Source: a virus. Taken from it: a stretch of DNA of 29,843 nucleotides. Both the position numbers and the translations under genes were made by a program. The notes below the pieces were generated by a model. It was not told the origin of the DNA. It ran no database searches and was given only the letters and a program-made list of their open reading frames with translations. Below are positions 14,004 to 22,031 of this stretch, in pieces (position 1 is the first letter of the stretch; each line of letters starts with the position of its first letter). Where the stretch lies: positions 1-29,843 of the IMG/VR virus record IMGVR_UViG_3300017757_000081; one strand, given 5' to 3'.

Positions 14004-15556
14004 TGGAATACAATATGCACGACAACACTACAGCCAAAGAACGATACAATAAATTAATAGAGAACAGACAGCACTATCTAGATAGAGCCCGTGAGTGTTC
14101 TGAAATTACAATCCCTTCATTAATCCCCGACGACGGCTTTGAGTCCAGCTCAGAGTTATATACCCCATTCCAATCAGTAGGTGCACGAGGTGTCAACAAC
14201 CTAGCATCTAAACTTCTATTACTATTACTTCCACCTAATGCCCCATTCTTTAGGCTATCACTTAGTGGTGCATCTAAAGAGGAGCTAGAACAGCAGAAAG
14301 AATTACAAAGTGAAGTAGAGAAATCTCTAGGTAAAATAGAGCGTGAAGTACATAACAAGATTGAACAACTAGCTTTAAGAGTATCTGTCTTTGAAGCACT
14401 CAAGCACCTTATTGTAGGTGGTAATGTCCTAACTTATCTACCTAAAAAAGGTAACATGAGAGTCTTTGGTATTACACAGTATGTATGTAGAAGAGATGAA
14501 GAGGGTACATTATTAGAAGTTATTATTAAAGAATCAGTAAGCCCTGTGGCTCTAGATGAAGAAACTAGAATGCAATTAGGTAAAGACCCTGATTATAAAA
14601 CTGATGATGAGTGTGAATTATATACACATATATACAAACTAGATGAGAAGAAATACTATGTTTGTCAAGAAGTAAACGGTATTAAATTACCTGAGTCAAT
14701 AGGCACATACCCAATAGACAACATGCCATACCAAGCATTACGCATGGTAAGAGTAGACGGTGAAGACTATGGACGTGGTTATGTAGAAGAATTTTTAGGT
14801 GACTTAAAATCATTAGAAGGGTTATCACAATCATTAGTAGAGTCATCTGCTGCAGCTAGTAAGATAGTCTTTATGGTTAGACCTAATGCTGTCACACGTA
14901 AGAAAGATTTAGCACAGACTAGAAATGGAGATATCATAACTGGTTCATCAGACGACGTAAGCGTTTTGCAATCTGACAAGCAATATGATTTGCAAATAGT
15001 AGAAAGAAGTATAGGCAGACTAGAAGAAAGATTAGCTTATGCGTTCTTATTAAACTCCGCAATACAACGTAATGCAGAACGTGTTACAGCTCAAGAAATT
15101 AGATACATGGCAGAACAACTTGAGATGGCTATGGGTGGTATATACTCATTACTATCACAAGAGTTTCAACTGCCTTTAGTACAAGTACTTATGAAGCGTA
15201 TGTCAGACTCTAAAGAGATACCAACACTTCCTAAGAACTCTGTTAAGCCTACTATCGTCACTGGTGTTGAAGCACTGGGACGTGGTAATGACTTACAGAA
15301 GCTAAGAGAATTTGTGGCTGAGATAGGTAATCTAGCTCAAATAAGTCCTGAAGTAGTACAGTCATTAAACACTAGTGACCTACTTACTCGTGTTGCTACC
15401 AGCTTAGGTATAGACACTGAGGGTCTTATGAAGAGTCAAGAGCAACTAGCTCAAGAACAAGAAGCTCAACAGCAACAAATGCAGCAACAACAAATGATGG
15501 ATATGGCACAAAGTGCTGTACCACAAGTTGCTAACAACTTAACAAAACCTGAATAA
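14003..15556 (+). CDS. Portal / head-tail connector (T7 gp8-like)
   Basis: 517 residues (T7: 536), with the gp8 pattern throughout: YTPFQSVGARGVNNLASKLL (T7: YQTPWQAVGARGLNNLASKLM), then LPPNAPFFRL, VFEALKHLIVGGNVLTYLP, YTHIY, MVRVDGEDYGRGYVEEFLGD, LLNSAIQRNAERVTAQEIRY and MGGIYSLLSQEFQLPLVQVL. The C-terminus is Gln-rich and probably disordered (QEQEAQQQQMQQQQM). It forms the ring at the vertex through which DNA is packaged and leaves. The start at 14003 is a TAATG overlap; Met5 (14015) is an alternative. No strong ribosome site, so translation is coupled to the gene before it. Confidence 0.96.
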   Translation: MEYNMHDNTTAKERYNKLIENRQHYLDRARECSEITIPSLIPDDGFESSSELYTPFQSVGARGVNNLASKLLLLLLPPNAPFFRLSLSGASKEELEQQKELQSEVEKSLGKIEREVHNKIEQLALRVSVFEALKHLIVGGNVLTYLPKKGNMRVFGITQYVCRRDEEGTLLEVIIKESVSPVALDEETRMQLGKDPDYKTDDECELYTHIYKLDEKKYYVCQEVNGIKLPESIGTYPIDNMPYQALRMVRVDGEDYGRGYVEEFLGDLKSLEGLSQSLVESSAAASKIVFMVRPNAVTRKKDLAQTRNGDIITGSSDDVSVLQSDKQYDLQIVERSIGRLEERLAYAFLLNSAIQRNAERVTAQEIRYMAEQLEMAMGGIYSLLSQEFQLPLVQVLMKRMSDSKEIPTLPKNSVKPTIVTGVEALGRGNDLQKLREFVAEIGNLAQISPEVVQSLNTSDLLTRVATSLGIDTEGLMKSQEQLAQEQEAQQQQMQQQQMMDMAQSAVPQVANNLTKPE

Positions 15557-15574
15557 TTAAAGGAGAAGAAACAA

Positions 15575-16300
15575 ATGGTAGAACAAGTAGAAATTAAAGC
15601 AGAAGAAACAACAGCAGAGACTGCTGAACCTGTATTAAAAACAGAGAGACCTGAAGGTTTACCTGAGAAATTTAATTCAGTAGAAGATATGGCTAAATCA
15701 TATCAGGAACTGGAATCTAAATTAGGACAACCTAAAGCTGAGGAGTCTACATCTGAACCTAAAGCTGACGACAACAACTTAGAGATAGCTGAGAAAGCTA
15801 CTCAAGCTGCTGGTCTAGACATGGGTGCACTAAATGCTGAGTATGCTGAGAAAGGTGAATTAGCTCAAGAGTCTTATGATGCTTTAGAAAAAGCGGGTAT
15901 TAGTAGAGAATACGTAGACCAGTTTATTGCTGGACAACAAGCGGTTGCAGATAAGCAATCAGGAGAAATCAAAGGAATAGCTGGTGGTGACGAAGGTTAC
16001 GAAGCTATGACTGGATGGGCTAAAGAGAATTTAACTGATGCTGAAATAGAAGCTTATAACTCAGCTGTAAATAGTGGAAACATGGAAACAACTAAGTTAG
16101 CAGTCACTGGTCTTAAAGCTAGATATGATGCTAATGAAGGTAGTGACCCTAAACTATTATCAGGCAAAGCTACAGGCACTGGTGAGAAAGGTTTTGAGTC
16201 TTGGGCTCAAGTCACAGAAGCAATGAAAGATGCTAGGTATGAGAAAGACCCAGCGTATCAAGCTGAAGTACAGAGCAAAATAGCAAACAGTAACTTATAG
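15575..16300 (+). CDS. Capsid assembly scaffolding protein (T7 gp9-like)
   Basis: 241 residues (T7: 307), acidic and probably mainly helical. The diagnostic part is near the N-terminus, LPEKFNSVEDMAKSYQELE, a pattern shared by scaffold proteins of T7-like phages. Then a long Glu/Ala/Lys-rich body follows, and a basic-acidic end (DARYEKDPAYQAEVQSKI) that probably docks on the capsid protein. Strong ribosome site AAAGGAGA (15559-15566). Placed between portal and capsid as in T7, except that two small basic genes separate it from the capsid gene. It guides prohead assembly and is lost before maturation. Confidence 0.93.
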   Translation: MVEQVEIKAEETTAETAEPVLKTERPEGLPEKFNSVEDMAKSYQELESKLGQPKAEESTSEPKADDNNLEIAEKATQAAGLDMGALNAEYAEKGELAQESYDALEKAGISREYVDQFIAGQQAVADKQSGEIKGIAGGDEGYEAMTGWAKENLTDAEIEAYNSAVNSGNMETTKLAVTGLKARYDANEGSDPKLLSGKATGTGEKGFESWAQVTEAMKDARYEKDPAYQAEVQSKIANSNL

Positions 16301-16308
16301 GAGTAATT

Positions 16309-16434
16309 ATGTCTTTGTATGCAAATATAAATAAACGTAAAAAAGCTGGAACTAGTAGAAGCAAAAAGAACTCTACTATATCTAAAAAATCTTATTCTAA
16401 TATGAAGAAAGGTTTTCCTAAGAAGAAGAAGTAA
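16309..16434 (+). CDS. 41-residue Lys/Arg-rich miniprotein between scaffold and capsid
   Basis: ATG 16309 follows the scaffold stop by eight bases and has TAGGAG (16298-16303) upstream, overlapping that stop. The frame reads MSLYANINKRKKAGTSRSK and ends MKKGFPKKKK; about 16 of the 41 residues are Lys or Arg and none is acidic. It stops in a TAATG overlap with the next, also basic, gene. The charge suggests binding to DNA or to an acidic protein such as the scaffold. I recall similar short proteins in marine podoviruses but no known function. Confidence 0.75.
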   Translation: MSLYANINKRKKAGTSRSKKNSTISKKSYSNMKKGFPKKKK

Positions 16435-16673
16435 TGACTTTAAAAAGACACCAAAGCAAAACTGGCGGACTAAATGCCGCTGGACGTGCTTATTACAAAC
16501 GTAAAACTGGGGCTAATCTCAAGCCGCCTGTAACAGGTAAACCTAAGAAAGGTTCTAAAGCAGCTGGTAGAAAGAAAAGCTTTTGTGCAAGAATGAGTGG
16601 TGTTAAAGGTGCAATGAGAAAAAATGGAAAACCGACACGTAAGGCTCTAGCTTTACGTAAGTGGAAATGTTGA
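16434..16673 (+). CDS. 79-residue basic protein (DUF6321-like, unknown function)
   Basis: Starts in a TAATG overlap with the miniprotein before it. Very basic: MTLKRHQSKTGGLNAAGRAY, a Lys/Gly/Pro-rich middle (PVTGKPKKGSKAAGRKKSF), then CARMSGVKGAMRKNGKPTRK and ALALRKWKC at the end. The blocks SKTGGLNA-x-GRAYY, SFCARMSG and RKAL-x-LRKW are, as I recall, those of the family DUF6321 seen in many marine phages, usually near head or packaging genes. The two Cys (in SFCARM and the last residue) and the K-P-T-R-K block suggest nucleic-acid contact. Function unknown; placing before the capsid gene is unlike T7. Confidence 0.82.
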   Translation: MTLKRHQSKTGGLNAAGRAYYKRKTGANLKPPVTGKPKKGSKAAGRKKSFCARMSGVKGAMRKNGKPTRKALALRKWKC

Positions 16674-16806
16674 CATAACAGTGCGACCTTTTTAGGTGGC
16701 TGTTGCCGACAAGTAGTAGTAACTTGACCTTCTGCGGAAGACAATCTTGGGGTGAATCTTAGAGGCTTTTATAAACAATTAACTTTAAATCATAGGAGAT
16801 TTTATT
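16674..16806 (+). other. Structured 133-base leader before the capsid gene
   Basis: Non-coding gap with no good promoter copy. It holds ACCT-TTTT-AGGT (about 16686-16697), GGC-TGTT-GCC (16698-16707) and CTTC-TGCG-GAAG (16729-16740), the last extended by TTG/CAA across a small internal loop. A sequence AGTGCGACCTTTTTAGG (16680-16696) resembles the phage promoter, but its spacing is wrong. The ribosome site TAGGAGA (16793-16799) is strong, and a 13-base block around it (AAATCATAGGAGA) also precedes the gene at 13779. A leader that stabilises or boosts capsid mRNA fits, but is inference. Confidence 0.4.
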
Positions 16807-17787
16807 ATGGCAAATGCTACTCCAGTATCTGTCGGTAGAGTCAACGCTGGTGGTTCTGAAGACGCTCTGTTTCTGAAAGTTTTTGCTGGAGAAGTTTTAA
16901 CTTCTTTTGAAAGAGCTTCAGTAACTCAAGGGTCTGAAACTGTCCGTTCTATTAGCTCAGGTAAATCTGCTACTTTCCCAGTAATGGGTAGAGTGGCTGC
17001 GGCTTACCATACAGCTGGTGCGGAAATCACAGGCAACGACGTAAACCACAACGAAAAGGTCATTACTATTAATGACTTATTAATTAGCTCAGTTTTCCTT
17101 AGCAATATTGAGGAAGCGAAAAATCACTGGGATGTAAGAGGAGCTTATTCTACTGAAATTGGTAGAGCTTTAGCTTTCCAAAAAGATAAGCACATCTTAC
17201 AAACTATTGGTCAAGCTGCACAAGCTTCTGCAAACGTATCTGATTCAGGTTACGGAGCGGGAACTGTGTTAACTGATACAAACATTGCATCAGCTACAGA
17301 CGCAACTGCTGCTAACGCAATGATAGACGCATTATTTGATGCGGCTAGAACAATGGATAATAACTACGTTCCTAAAGAAGGCAGAAAAGCTTTCATTAGA
17401 ACTGAAGAGTATTATAAATTAGCAAACGCTACTAACGCTGTAAACGTTGACTTTAGCGGTCAAGGTTCTATTGCTGAAGGTAAAGTTATGAAGATTGCTG
17501 GAATTGAATTAATCCCAACTCCACATTTTGTTTCTTCTAACATTACAACAGCATTACCTGACGCTGGTTCAGCTACTGCTGGTGGAACTAAACCACAAGC
17601 GGTTAACTTAGCAAACTATGTATGTCTAGTATGTCATCCATCAGCTGCTGGTACTGTCAAATTGATGGACTTAGCGACTGAAATGGAATATGACATAAGA
17701 CGTCAGGGAACGCTAATGGTAGCTAAATACGCTATGGGACACGGCGTGCTACGTCCTGAAGCGGCTGTAGGTATTAAAGAAGCGTAA
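16807..17787 (+). CDS. Major capsid protein (T7 gp10A-like)
   Basis: 326 residues (T7 gp10A: 345). The beginning (NAGGSEDALFLKVFAGEVLT, then SFERASV) and GKSATFPVMGRVAAAYHTAG are the usual start of podoviral HK97-fold capsid proteins. Further blocks are ITINDLLISSVFLSNIEEAK, YSTEIGRALAFQKDK and, near the end, MEYDIRRQGTLMVAKYAMGH followed by GVLRPEAAVGI, all with clear T7 gp10 equivalents. No frameshift extension (as in T7 gp10B) is evident after the TAA. Strong ribosome site TAGGAGA and an intrinsic terminator 18 bases after the stop point to a highly expressed transcript. Confidence 0.96.
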   Translation: MANATPVSVGRVNAGGSEDALFLKVFAGEVLTSFERASVTQGSETVRSISSGKSATFPVMGRVAAAYHTAGAEITGNDVNHNEKVITINDLLISSVFLSNIEEAKNHWDVRGAYSTEIGRALAFQKDKHILQTIGQAAQASANVSDSGYGAGTVLTDTNIASATDATAANAMIDALFDAARTMDNNYVPKEGRKAFIRTEEYYKLANATNAVNVDFSGQGSIAEGKVMKIAGIELIPTPHFVSSNITTALPDAGSATAGGTKPQAVNLANYVCLVCHPSAAGTVKLMDLATEMEYDIRRQGTLMVAKYAMGHGVLRPEAAVGIKEA

Positions 17788-17804
17788 GCTCTTTTAAACT
17801 TAAC

Positions 17805-17837
17805 GAGAGGGTGGCTTCGGCTGCCCTCTTTCTTTTT
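17805..17837 (+). terminator. Intrinsic terminator after the capsid gene
   Basis: GAGAGGGTGGC (17805-17815), loop TTCG (17816-17819), GCTGCCCTCTT (17820-17830): an 11-pair stem including three G-T pairs, capped by a UUCG loop, followed by TCTTTTT. It has the place of the T7 late terminator T-phi, just behind the capsid gene. It would set a high ratio of capsid mRNA to tail mRNA. Confidence 0.9.
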
Positions 17838-17848
17838 ATGGAATATAT

Positions 17849-18451
17849 ATGGCAACACAACTAACACCAACTACAGAGTTACAAGCTATTAATACTATGC
17901 TTTCTTCTATTGGAGAAGCACCTGTAAACTCTATTAGCGGCACTAACAATGTAGATGTAGCTGTCGCTATAAATATATTAAATGAGACAAGCCTTGCTGT
18001 TCAAAGTGAAGGCTGGAATTTCAACACCGAATACAACGTATCTTATTCTTTAGATACTGACAACAAACTCCCCCTACCCTCTAACTGTGTACAAGCAGAC
18101 GCTGGCTCAGCTAATAGAGACCGTAACTTAGTTATACGTAATGGTTTTATATATGACTTAGATAATCACACAGATGTATTAACTGCAAGTGTTCCCCTAG
18201 ATGTAGTATTGGTTCAATTATTTGAACAACTACCTGAATATGCAAGACGTTATATCACTACAAAAGCTGCTAGAAGATTCGCAGCTAGATTTATTGGTGA
18301 CGCTGGTTTAACTGAATTAGCTCAAGTTGATGAGCAAGAAGCTTATAACAATTTTAAACAGTCTGATTCTAGAAGTGAAGACAACAACATACTAGAAGGA
18401 GACGCTAACACTTATTCAATAATAAATAGACCCCCAAGAAGGACTTATTAA
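17849..18451 (+). CDS. Tail tubular protein A (T7 gp11-like)
   Basis: 200 residues (T7: 196). The N-terminus LTPTTELQAINTMLSSIGEA, followed by PVNSI, is the classical gp11 start, and LPEYARRYITTKAARRFAAR in the second half is the conserved helix. It ends in basic IINRPPRRTY. It forms the ring between portal and nozzle. The ribosome site is poor (only TGGA before ATATATATG), and the start lies 12 bases after the terminator, so expression relies on read-through and weak initiation. It stops in a TAATG overlap with the next gene. Confidence 0.93.
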   Translation: MATQLTPTTELQAINTMLSSIGEAPVNSISGTNNVDVAVAINILNETSLAVQSEGWNFNTEYNVSYSLDTDNKLPLPSNCVQADAGSANRDRNLVIRNGFIYDLDNHTDVLTASVPLDVVLVQLFEQLPEYARRYITTKAARRFAARFIGDAGLTELAQVDEQEAYNNFKQSDSRSEDNNILEGDANTYSIINRPPRRTY

Positions 18452-20931
18452 TGGCTGTAGTATCACAAAGTATACCTAATTTTCTAAATGGCATTAGCCA
18501 GCAGACACCTACTCAACGTGGAATTAATCAAGGTGAAGACCAAGTTAATTGCTCTAACAGTGTTGTTGATGGTTTATCTAAAAGACCGCCTTTAGAATAT
18601 GTAGCAACTTTAGATGCTTCTAACCTATTACCTAACACTGCTAAAACATGGTCTATACAAAGAGATGAGAGCAATAGATACATAACATCATTTTATAATG
18701 GTGGTATTAAAGTTTATGATTTAGATGGTAACTCAAAGACTGTTAACTTTCCTGACGGTACATCATACTTAACCAGTACAAATCCTAAAGAAGATTTTAA
18801 AATGGTTAATATAGCTGACTACACTTTTGTAGTTAACAAATCTATTGTACCTATAGCTGACTCAACAACTTCAGCAGCTAAAGTAGAACATTTTTATGTA
18901 GTGTTTACTGTCAGTAATTTTGGTAGAGAGTATGCAATACACCTAACTCACCCCGACTTATCTTATGGTATCAATGCTATTATACAAATGCCTGATGGTA
19001 GTGATGCTAACCATGACACAGATTTTAGAGACACAGGCAAGCTTATAGATATCTTTCTTAAAGGAACAAGCAGTGGTTATTGGAATAGTGCTTCTAGTAT
19101 TGAGTTTAAATTAACTAGAGCAGACACAGGTGCTACTTTAAGTACTACTCAAGGGCTAGGAACATACTCAGAAGTAACAGCTGAGTTCACATTTACAGAA
19201 CATCAATCATCTTTACGTGGTCTAGTTGTAGATGGCAACACTAATTACACAGTAGAAACTCATGATGGGGCTGGTAACAGTGAGCTTTATGCTATAAAAG
19301 ATGAGATACAAGATTTTACTAAACTGCCTTTCTATGCAAAAAATGGTGACAAGATTAAAGTAACAGGTGACGCTGGTGATACATCATCAGATTATTATGT
19401 TAACTATGTAGGTAATGGAGTATGGGAAGAGTGTATAGCTCCATCTACTTCGCTAGGTGTTAATGACGCTTATATGCCACACGCATTAATAAACAACAAT
19501 AATGGTACATTTACATTTGCTAAACAATCATGGACGGATAGAGACTGTGGGGACGCTACAACTAATCCTAACCCTACCTTTGTTGGACAGAAGATACAGA
19601 ACTTAACGTTCTTTAAAAGTAGACTAGGCATATTATCAGGAGAGAACTTAATACTCTCAGGTAATGCAGATTACTTTAACTTCTTTTCATCTACAGTAAC
19701 ACAAGTTTTAGACACTGACCCTATAGATGTTGCAGCTTCAGGTACAACAGTTAATACTTTAAAACATTCAATAGCATTTAATGAGACTCTATTGTTATTC
19801 TCAGATACAGCACAATACAAAGTAGGTTATGCTGGTGAGACTATTACACCACTAACAACTATACTAAATGAGGTATCTACATTCGCTTTAGATGACGCTG
19901 TAACACCTGTATCTTCAGGTAAGTTTGCATACTTTGCACAGAAGAGGAATGCTAACACAGCTATAAGAGAATACTTTGCTGACAATGACACACTAACTAA
20001 TGATGGTCTTGATATCACTGTAGCAGTACAAAAGCTTATTCCTAATAATGCTTATCAAATGATTAGTAACACAACAGAAGATACTTTAATGGTACTTTGT
20101 GCAGATACAGCTGATTCACAACTAGCCCCTTACTCAGGGACAGCTTCAGCAACTAACGCTTCAACAATGTTTATATACAAGTATTTCTTTGATAGAGGAG
20201 AGAAGGTACAAACAGCGTGGTCTAAGTGGACATTTACAGGTGTAAAGATACTTGGTGGCATGACTGTAAACAACTATGTTTATTTAATAGCAGCTGAAGA
20301 TACCGATACTAAATTATTTAGGATAGACCTACAAAACTTAGCTGACTCAACTATAGGCTTTAATGTTCATGTTGATTTTAAAAAGAGTGTAACAGGTACT
20401 TATTCTTCAGGTACAGGTTTAACAACATTTACAGCACCATACGGAGCTAAAGCGGGTCTTATAGCTGTTGATAGTACTACAGGTGCAAACTATACAGCTA
20501 CTAACACCAGTGGTGGTACATATACAATAGAAGGAGACCACACTGGTTTAATAATAGGTGTGCCTTATGAATCTAAATATACACTTTCTCCACAATATGT
20601 TAGAGAAGCTGCTGGTAATGGTGTCATAGCTATTACTTCAGGTAGATACCAAATTAGAACTATATCTTTTGATTATGAGAACTCAGGTTTCTTTCAAGTA
20701 GAAGTTACTCCTGAGACTAGAGACGCATATACAACTATAATGAATGGCTATGTTGTAGGCTTCTCAGGTAGTGTAGACAATCCAGCATTATCTAGCGGGA
20801 CACTGGTTGTCCCAGTACAATCTAGAAACACACAGTTTACTTTAAATGTAAAAAGCAGCAGTCATCTACCCATGTTTATACCAAGTGCAGAAGTAGAGGG
20901 CTATTATCATAGACGTTCTAAGAGGGTATAA
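18451..20931 (+). CDS. Tail tubular protein B, nozzle (T7 gp12-like)
   Basis: 826 residues (T7: 794). The start, SQSIPNFLNGISQQTPTQRG followed by INQGEDQVNCSNSVVDGL, is the well-known gp12 opening, and GQKIQNLTFFKSRLGILSGE with NLILSGNADYFNFF in the middle matches the conserved propeller blade. The rest is beta-rich without membrane segments, with NTQFTLNVKSSSHLPMFIPS and a final EGYYHRRSKR like that of T7. Start in a TAATG overlap with tail tubular A. It forms the tip of the tail tube and contacts the fibres. Confidence 0.94.
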   Translation: MAVVSQSIPNFLNGISQQTPTQRGINQGEDQVNCSNSVVDGLSKRPPLEYVATLDASNLLPNTAKTWSIQRDESNRYITSFYNGGIKVYDLDGNSKTVNFPDGTSYLTSTNPKEDFKMVNIADYTFVVNKSIVPIADSTTSAAKVEHFYVVFTVSNFGREYAIHLTHPDLSYGINAIIQMPDGSDANHDTDFRDTGKLIDIFLKGTSSGYWNSASSIEFKLTRADTGATLSTTQGLGTYSEVTAEFTFTEHQSSLRGLVVDGNTNYTVETHDGAGNSELYAIKDEIQDFTKLPFYAKNGDKIKVTGDAGDTSSDYYVNYVGNGVWEECIAPSTSLGVNDAYMPHALINNNNGTFTFAKQSWTDRDCGDATTNPNPTFVGQKIQNLTFFKSRLGILSGENLILSGNADYFNFFSSTVTQVLDTDPIDVAASGTTVNTLKHSIAFNETLLLFSDTAQYKVGYAGETITPLTTILNEVSTFALDDAVTPVSSGKFAYFAQKRNANTAIREYFADNDTLTNDGLDITVAVQKLIPNNAYQMISNTTEDTLMVLCADTADSQLAPYSGTASATNASTMFIYKYFFDRGEKVQTAWSKWTFTGVKILGGMTVNNYVYLIAAEDTDTKLFRIDLQNLADSTIGFNVHVDFKKSVTGTYSSGTGLTTFTAPYGAKAGLIAVDSTTGANYTATNTSGGTYTIEGDHTGLIIGVPYESKYTLSPQYVREAAGNGVIAITSGRYQIRTISFDYENSGFFQVEVTPETRDAYTTIMNGYVVGFSGSVDNPALSSGTLVVPVQSRNTQFTLNVKSSSHLPMFIPSAEVEGYYHRRSKRV

Positions 20932-20932
20932 A

Positions 20933-21400
20933 ATGGCACACGTGAGAAATGCAATAGTAGCAGATGGTTTATTCCTAGCTCCTAAGATGCGGGATGAAGA
21001 CAAAGATGAATTACTGGCGGCTGATGGTGTACAACCTATGGCTGCCTTGTTAGAACCTTTTAAACATAGAGGAGCTCGTAACTACAGTGTTATAGGCACA
21101 GAAGAAGAATATGTTGTTGGCATGTTTGGCTCAGTACCTTCAAGTGAAAAAGGATGGGGTGTAGCTTGGTTGTTATGCAGTGATGAGCTGTTTAATTATA
21201 AGAAAGAATTTGTAAAACAATGCCCTCAATGGGTAGAAGACATGGGTAAAGGGTATGATTACCTGTATAATTATGTAGACAAAAGAAATGACAAGTCATT
21301 AAAATGGCTTAAGTATTTAGGATTTAAAGAAGTAGAAGAAATCAAAGAGTATGGACATCTTAAGATGCCCTTCTTATTAATGGTCAAGGAGATGAAATAG
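20933..21400 (+). CDS. Internal virion protein A-like, GNAT-fold (T7 gp13-like)
   Basis: 155 residues (T7 gp13: 138). The pattern is that of the acetyltransferase-like gp13 family: a short N-terminal helix region, beta strands YSVIGTEEEYVVGMFGSVP and WGVAWLLCSDEL, then YDYLYNYVDKRNDKSLKWLK and YLGFKEVEE, close to T7 YDTLWNYVWVGNTSHIRFLK. The N-R/K-x-S...L-K-x-L-G-F block is the GNAT-type end. Whether it binds acetyl-CoA cannot be read. In T7 the protein is needed for correct virion assembly. It begins one base after the stop of the gene before; the site GAGGG overlaps that gene's end. Confidence 0.85.
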   Translation: MAHVRNAIVADGLFLAPKMRDEDKDELLAADGVQPMAALLEPFKHRGARNYSVIGTEEEYVVGMFGSVPSSEKGWGVAWLLCSDELFNYKKEFVKQCPQWVEDMGKGYDYLYNYVDKRNDKSLKWLKYLGFKEVEEIKEYGHLKMPFLLMVKEMK

Positions 21401-21401
21401 T

Positions 21402-22031
21402 ATGTGCGGCGTTAACGAAGCAATGGCAGTCTTGTCGATAATAAAATCAGTCAATGATTTTCAAGGACAAAAAGCTCAAGCTAAAGCTCAAAAAGAGGCT
21501 AACAGAATAACGGTAGAAAACGCTAACATATCTTATCTAAATGACATACAAAAGATAGAAGGTGAGAAAGTAGAAGCTGCTAGAGAATTTGCTCTTGAAG
21601 ATTTTAAAAACAAAATGGACTTGCGTAAGAAACAAGCCCAAGCACTTAACTTAGGCTTTGGTAATCCATTTAAAGTAGTGCAAGATTTAGCTGGAGCAGC
21701 TGACACAGACTACGTAGAACTACAAAACGCTTTCTTATCAGACATGTATAAAGCTAATTATCAGTATACACAGGCTTATGCAAATATGCAGAAGACTCGT
21801 TCTCAATATGTTAAACCTGTTTCAGAACCAAGTGCATTAGGATTAGGGGTTCAAATAGCAACAACAGCTGGAGCTTACGCATTAAGCCCAAATTCTATTA
21901 TTAATCAACCTAAATCATTATCTCAAGCTAGTAATAGTGCATTAAGTTATGGCTCAGGCACAGGTGGTTTTGAAGGTTTTAAGCCAGCGGGTCAATATTC
22001 AATACCAACAAGAACATTAGGCGGTAAATAA
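21402..22031 (+). CDS. Internal virion protein B-like, ejection protein (T7 gp14-like)
   Basis: 209 residues (T7: 196). Begins MCGVNEAMAVLSIIKSVNDF; T7 gp14 also begins Met-Cys (MCW) followed by a hydrophobic stretch. Then comes a long helical body rich in Ala, Gln and Lys (QGQKAQAKAQKEANRITVEN), the MDLRKKQAQALNLGFGNP block, and a Gly/Ser-rich tail (ALSYGSGTGGF). In T7 this protein leaves the particle first and forms the pore in the outer membrane. AAGGAG (21386-21391) is ten bases upstream; it ends in a TAATG overlap with the gp15-like gene. Confidence 0.83.
   Translation: MCGVNEAMAVLSIIKSVNDFQGQKAQAKAQKEANRITVENANISYLNDIQKIEGEKVEAAREFALEDFKNKMDLRKKQAQALNLGFGNPFKVVQDLAGAADTDYVELQNAFLSDMYKANYQYTQAYANMQKTRSQYVKPVSEPSALGLGVQIATTAGAYALSPNSIINQPKSLSQASNSALSYGSGTGGFEGFKPAGQYSIPTRTLGGK

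Noticed and set aside
14074-14403. A 109-codon minus-strand open frame in the portal gene
   Set aside because: Ser/Leu-rich shadow of the portal coding frame; no ribosome site or promoter on that strand.
16680-16696. AGTGCGACCTTTTTAGG as a capsid promoter
   Set aside because: It has AGTGC, a pyrimidine run and TTTTAG, but the spacing is one to two bases too long and CCC is broken; T7-type polymerases do not tolerate spacing changes well.
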